Shown here one piece after another: positions 61,917 to 64,000 of a DNA stretch of 64,000 nt. The DNA is taken from assembly GCA_025463515.1 (NCBI GenBank), contig JAODAQ010000037.1:1-64000 (forward strand). The letters are read 5' to 3'. This DNA is from Rhodoglobus sp. (GTDB lineage: Bacteria > Actinomycetota > Actinomycetes > Actinomycetales > Microbacteriaceae). Both the position numbers and the translations under genes were made by a program. The stretch's first letter is position 1. Each line of letters opens with the position of its first letter. Below the pieces are notes generated by a model that saw only the letters and a list, made by a program, of their open reading frames with translations, was not told the origin of the DNA and made no database searches.

Positions 61917-63227
61917 CTAGCGGCTGAGCGAGGCGGAGACCGCCTGCACCTGAGCCATGGCATCGGCCGGTGAGAGCGTTCCGGCCGCGACGGCCGAGAG
62001 TGCCTCGCCGAGCGCGGTGGCCAGGTCGCCGTACGGGATCTGGCGGGCGCCGATGAGCTTGCCGAGGTCGGTCTGCTGGCGCTCGATGTCCGCGACCTGC
62101 CGCGGGTCGACGACGTCGTCAGTCGCGACCGAGACGTCGCTCACCGCGGGGATGTTGCCGCCCGCGGCCTGGATCTCCTGGCCTCCGCCGAGGCTCAGGA
62201 AGTCGAGGAACGTGAGCGCGGCATCCTGCGCATCGGACTTGGCCGACACGGCCCAGCCGTTGTCCGGGCCGCCGAACAGGCCGGTCGGGTCGTCGCCCGC
62301 AACGGGAGCGGGGAACGGCGCCGAGAGGTAGGTGCTGTCGATCGTCGCGGTGACGGTCTCCTGCGAGACGGCGATGCCGACCGAGGTCATCGTGCCCGGG
62401 GTGTTCCACGTGCCGAGGGCGATGAACGCCGCCTTCTTCTCGAGGAACGCGCCGAACGCGTCCGGGTACTCGGCTGCGGCAGTCGCCCCGGCGGGGATGA
62501 TCCCGCTGGTGAACAGGTCGCTCCAGCTCTGCATGGCCTGCACGAACGCGGGGTCGGTCCAGTCGGCCTTGCCCTCGATCGCGTCATAGACCTCGCCGGG
62601 CGCGATGCTGTTGATCAGGGCGAGGTAGACGTCGGTGTTGACCCACGCGTCCTTCGCGCCGTGCGCGAGGCAGTCGTAGCCGGCGGCCTCGATCGTCGCG
62701 CAGGCGGTCTCCCACTCGTCGAAGTCGGTCGGCACGGATACCCCGAGCTCGTCGAGGATCGACGCGTTGTAGTAGATCAGGCCGGCGGCGCTCATGTACG
62801 AGGGCAGCGCGACCTGGGTGCCGTCGAGCTGCAGCTGGCTGAGTCCCTCGGGGTTGATGCGGTCGCCGCCGTTCTCGGCGAGGAAGTCGTCGAGCGGCAC
62901 CGCGAGCGGGCCGAAGTTCGTCACGAGCTCGCCCGGCTGCACCTGGAAGACGTCCGGGCCGTCGTTCGAGGTCAGGCCGGTGCGGATCGCCGTGACGTAG
63001 TCGTTGTAGCTGTAGAGCTTGTAGTCGATGGTGATGTTCGGGTTGGCCGCCACGAAGTCGGCGATGGTCTTGTCGGGGTTGAACGCGTTCCACGTCCACC
63101 AGGTGACTGTCTGGTTCTCGCCCTCGGCCGGGGCGGGCGATCCGCCGGAGCATCCGGCCAGCAGGGCGGCGGAAGCCGCGAGGGCGACGAGAGACACTGC
63201 TGCCCTCGATCGATTGCGAAACGTCAT
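61917..63227 (-). CDS. Extracellular sugar-binding lipoprotein
   Basis: A 436-residue lipoprotein. The signal sequence has a basic start (MTFRNRSRA) and a lipobox ALLAGC. The mature domain has VTWWTWNAFNPDKTIADFVAANPNITIDYKLYSYNDYVTAIRTGL and later ALGTWNTPGTMTSVG, typical of CUT1 solute-binding proteins. AAGGAG lies 7 nt before the ATG at 63227; the longer track ORF has no RBS. A strong promoter with a LacI-type operator lies upstream (63250-63307). The ligand is unknown. Confidence 0.9.
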   Translation of the reverse strand: MTFRNRSRAAVSLVALAASAALLAGCSGGSPAPAEGENQTVTWWTWNAFNPDKTIADFVAANPNITIDYKLYSYNDYVTAIRTGLTSNDGPDVFQVQPGELVTNFGPLAVPLDDFLAENGGDRINPEGLSQLQLDGTQVALPSYMSAAGLIYYNASILDELGVSVPTDFDEWETACATIEAAGYDCLAHGAKDAWVNTDVYLALINSIAPGEVYDAIEGKADWTDPAFVQAMQSWSDLFTSGIIPAGATAAAEYPDAFGAFLEKKAAFIALGTWNTPGTMTSVGIAVSQETVTATIDSTYLSAPFPAPVAGDDPTGLFGGPDNGWAVSAKSDAQDAALTFLDFLSLGGGQEIQAAGGNIPAVSDVSVATDDVVDPRQVADIERQQTDLGKLIGARQIPYGDLATALGEALSAVAAGTLSPADAMAQVQAVSASLSR

Positions 63228-63249
63228 TGTCAAGCTCCTTTGCTGTGAA

Positions 63250-63307
63250 ATGAAATGGTTCACTTCTTGTCGGGGGAAATCTAGACCGGCGATCACAGCC
63301 CTGTCAA
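63250..63307 (-). promoter_or_regulatory. Promoter and operator of the glycan operon
   Basis: On the minus strand TTGACA (plus 63302-63307) and TAGATT (plus 63278-63283) are spaced 18 bp. The half-palindrome ATGAAATGGTTCAC (63250-63263), with arms TGAA/TTCA, lies just downstream and matches the site at 63383-63396. Repression by the divergent LacI protein is inferred. Confidence 0.7.
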
Positions 63308-63382
63308 TAGATCCGAGTTTAGCTGGCTGCGGATCGCCGGAATCATGCGGATGTGTTCCGCCCTTCGCCCTCTCGCAGTAGA

Positions 63383-63396
63383 GTGAACTGCTTCAC
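63383..63396. promoter_or_regulatory. LacI-type operator upstream of the truncated lacI gene
   Basis: GTGAACTGCTTCAC has arms GTGAA/TTCAC and a centre of four bases. It lies 15 bp before the ATG at 63411 and overlaps a TAGAGT -10-like sequence, suggesting autoregulation. Confidence 0.65.
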
Positions 63397-63410
63397 GACG
63401 GAGGGAACCC

Positions 63411-64000
63411 ATGGCGACGCACAGCACGATCCGCGATGTCGCCCGCTCCGCCGACGTCTCCCTCGGCACCGTCTCGAACTACCTGAGCGGCAAGAAGCCG
63501 ATCTCCGACGTGATGCGCGGCCGCATCGAGGCCGCGATCGCCGAGCTGCAGTTCGTGCCCAACGCCGCCGTTCGGGTCATGCAGGGCGGCCGCAGCCACG
63601 TCATCGCCTTCATCGTCCCGGATAGCGGCAACCCGTTCTTCCTCGAAGTCGCGCGCGGCATCGAGGACTTCGCGATCGACAACGGCCACGTCGTCGTCAC
63701 GTGCAACACCGAGGGCGACCTCGAGCGGGAGCGGCACTACGCGAAGGCCCTCTCGGAGATGCGGGTCGGAGCGGTCATCGCCGTCGCGTCGACCTCCAAC
63801 GAGCTCCTGCTGAGCACCCTGCAGAAGTCCGGCGTGCGGGTGGTCACGCTGGGCCGGCAGCTGCCCGGCGGGCTCTTCCCGACCATCGCCGTCGACGACC
63901 TCCGCGGTGGCTTCATCGCCATGAGCCACGTGCTCGAGCGCGGCCACCGGCGCGTGGCGTTCCTGGGCGCGCCGGACGCCGAGTCGCAGATCCGCGAGCG
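63411..64000 (+). CDS. LacI-family transcriptional regulator (3' end cut by window)
   Basis: The first 196 residues are visible. The HTH is TIRDVARSADVSLGTVSNYLSG (residues 6-27), with the hinge VPNAAVRVMQGGRSHVIAFIVPDS. The effector domain starts at NPFFLEVARGIEDFAIDNGHVVVTC and continues to the window end. CGGAGGG precedes the ATG. It is divergent from the sugar-binding protein operon, and two matching TGAA-N4-TTCA operators lie between, so it is probably the operon's repressor. The C-terminal third is missing from the window. Confidence 0.88.
   Translation, partial: MATHSTIRDVARSADVSLGTVSNYLSGKKPISDVMRGRIEAAIAELQFVPNAAVRVMQGGRSHVIAFIVPDSGNPFFLEVARGIEDFAIDNGHVVVTCNTEGDLERERHYAKALSEMRVGAVIAVASTSNELLLSTLQKSGVRVVTLGRQLPGGLFPTIAVDDLRGGFIAMSHVLERGHRRVAFLGAPDAESQIRE

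Overview
The window is G+C-rich (about 70 percent in lines I counted), almost completely coding and tightly packed. Many genes overlap by ATGA, GTGA or TGATG, and many start 6-7 nt after a -10 hexamer, which implies leaderless transcripts. These traits, together with DUF3052, the DUF7882-like small proteins, the DUF6230/DUF6114 pair and ABC importers lacking their own ATPase, point to an actinobacterium, most likely of the family Microbacteriaceae. This placement rests on recalled family distributions, not on a search. No rRNA, tRNA, CRISPR array, integrase or transposase was seen.

Layout. 0-5 kb: small conserved genes, a ChaA-type cation/proton antiporter and a repeat-filled intergenic region (2.1-2.6 kb). 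5.2-9.5 kb: a LacI regulator and a three-gene sugar-type catabolic operon (Gfo/Idh/MocA, DUF993, TIM barrel). 9.5-14.6 kb: DUF1772 protein, an MFS drug exporter with its TetR, the DUF6230-DUF6114-secreted protein operon and a second TetR. 14.6-19.6 kb: a compact five-gene cluster with visibly lower G+C. It encodes a TIR-domain protein coupled to a uridine-kinase-like protein, facing an NB-ARC/STAND NTPase with TPR-like repeats that is coupled to a PfkB-like kinase and followed by a NUDIX hydrolase. It looks like an undescribed nucleotide-linked immune system and is the most interesting part of the window. 19.6-21.9 kb: a retropepsin-like protease and a RimK ligase fused to a TrkA_C domain, then another repeat-rich gap.

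22-26.8 kb: nucleoside salvage (GntR, MFS, BMP lipoprotein, adenosine deaminase, nucleoside phosphorylase). 26.9-31.7 kb: two LLM flavin oxidoreductases with a small NADP-binding protein, a MarR with a two-box operator, and an amidase. 31.8-35.6 kb: SufS-SufU-Mug and an ABC-F protein. 35.7-49.3 kb: a carboxylate catabolic region with a FadR-type GntR, a tripartite tricarboxylate transporter, an SDR, a ComA-like synthase, a PrpF-like isomerase, an MFS protein, a CitE-like lyase, malate synthase G, a GlcD-like oxidase and a D-2-hydroxyacid dehydrogenase. Matching TGTATAC-type palindromes occur at its promoters.

49.4-64 kb: a DNA-binding domain-only LysR protein, an envelope-type two-component system with a DUF4097 protein, two MFS transporters (one divergent from a MocR regulator), an epimerase, a DUF4287 protein, and a glycan-use operon (ABC binding protein, two permeases, GH99-like and DUF4038-type hydrolases) with its own LacI gene cut by the window end.
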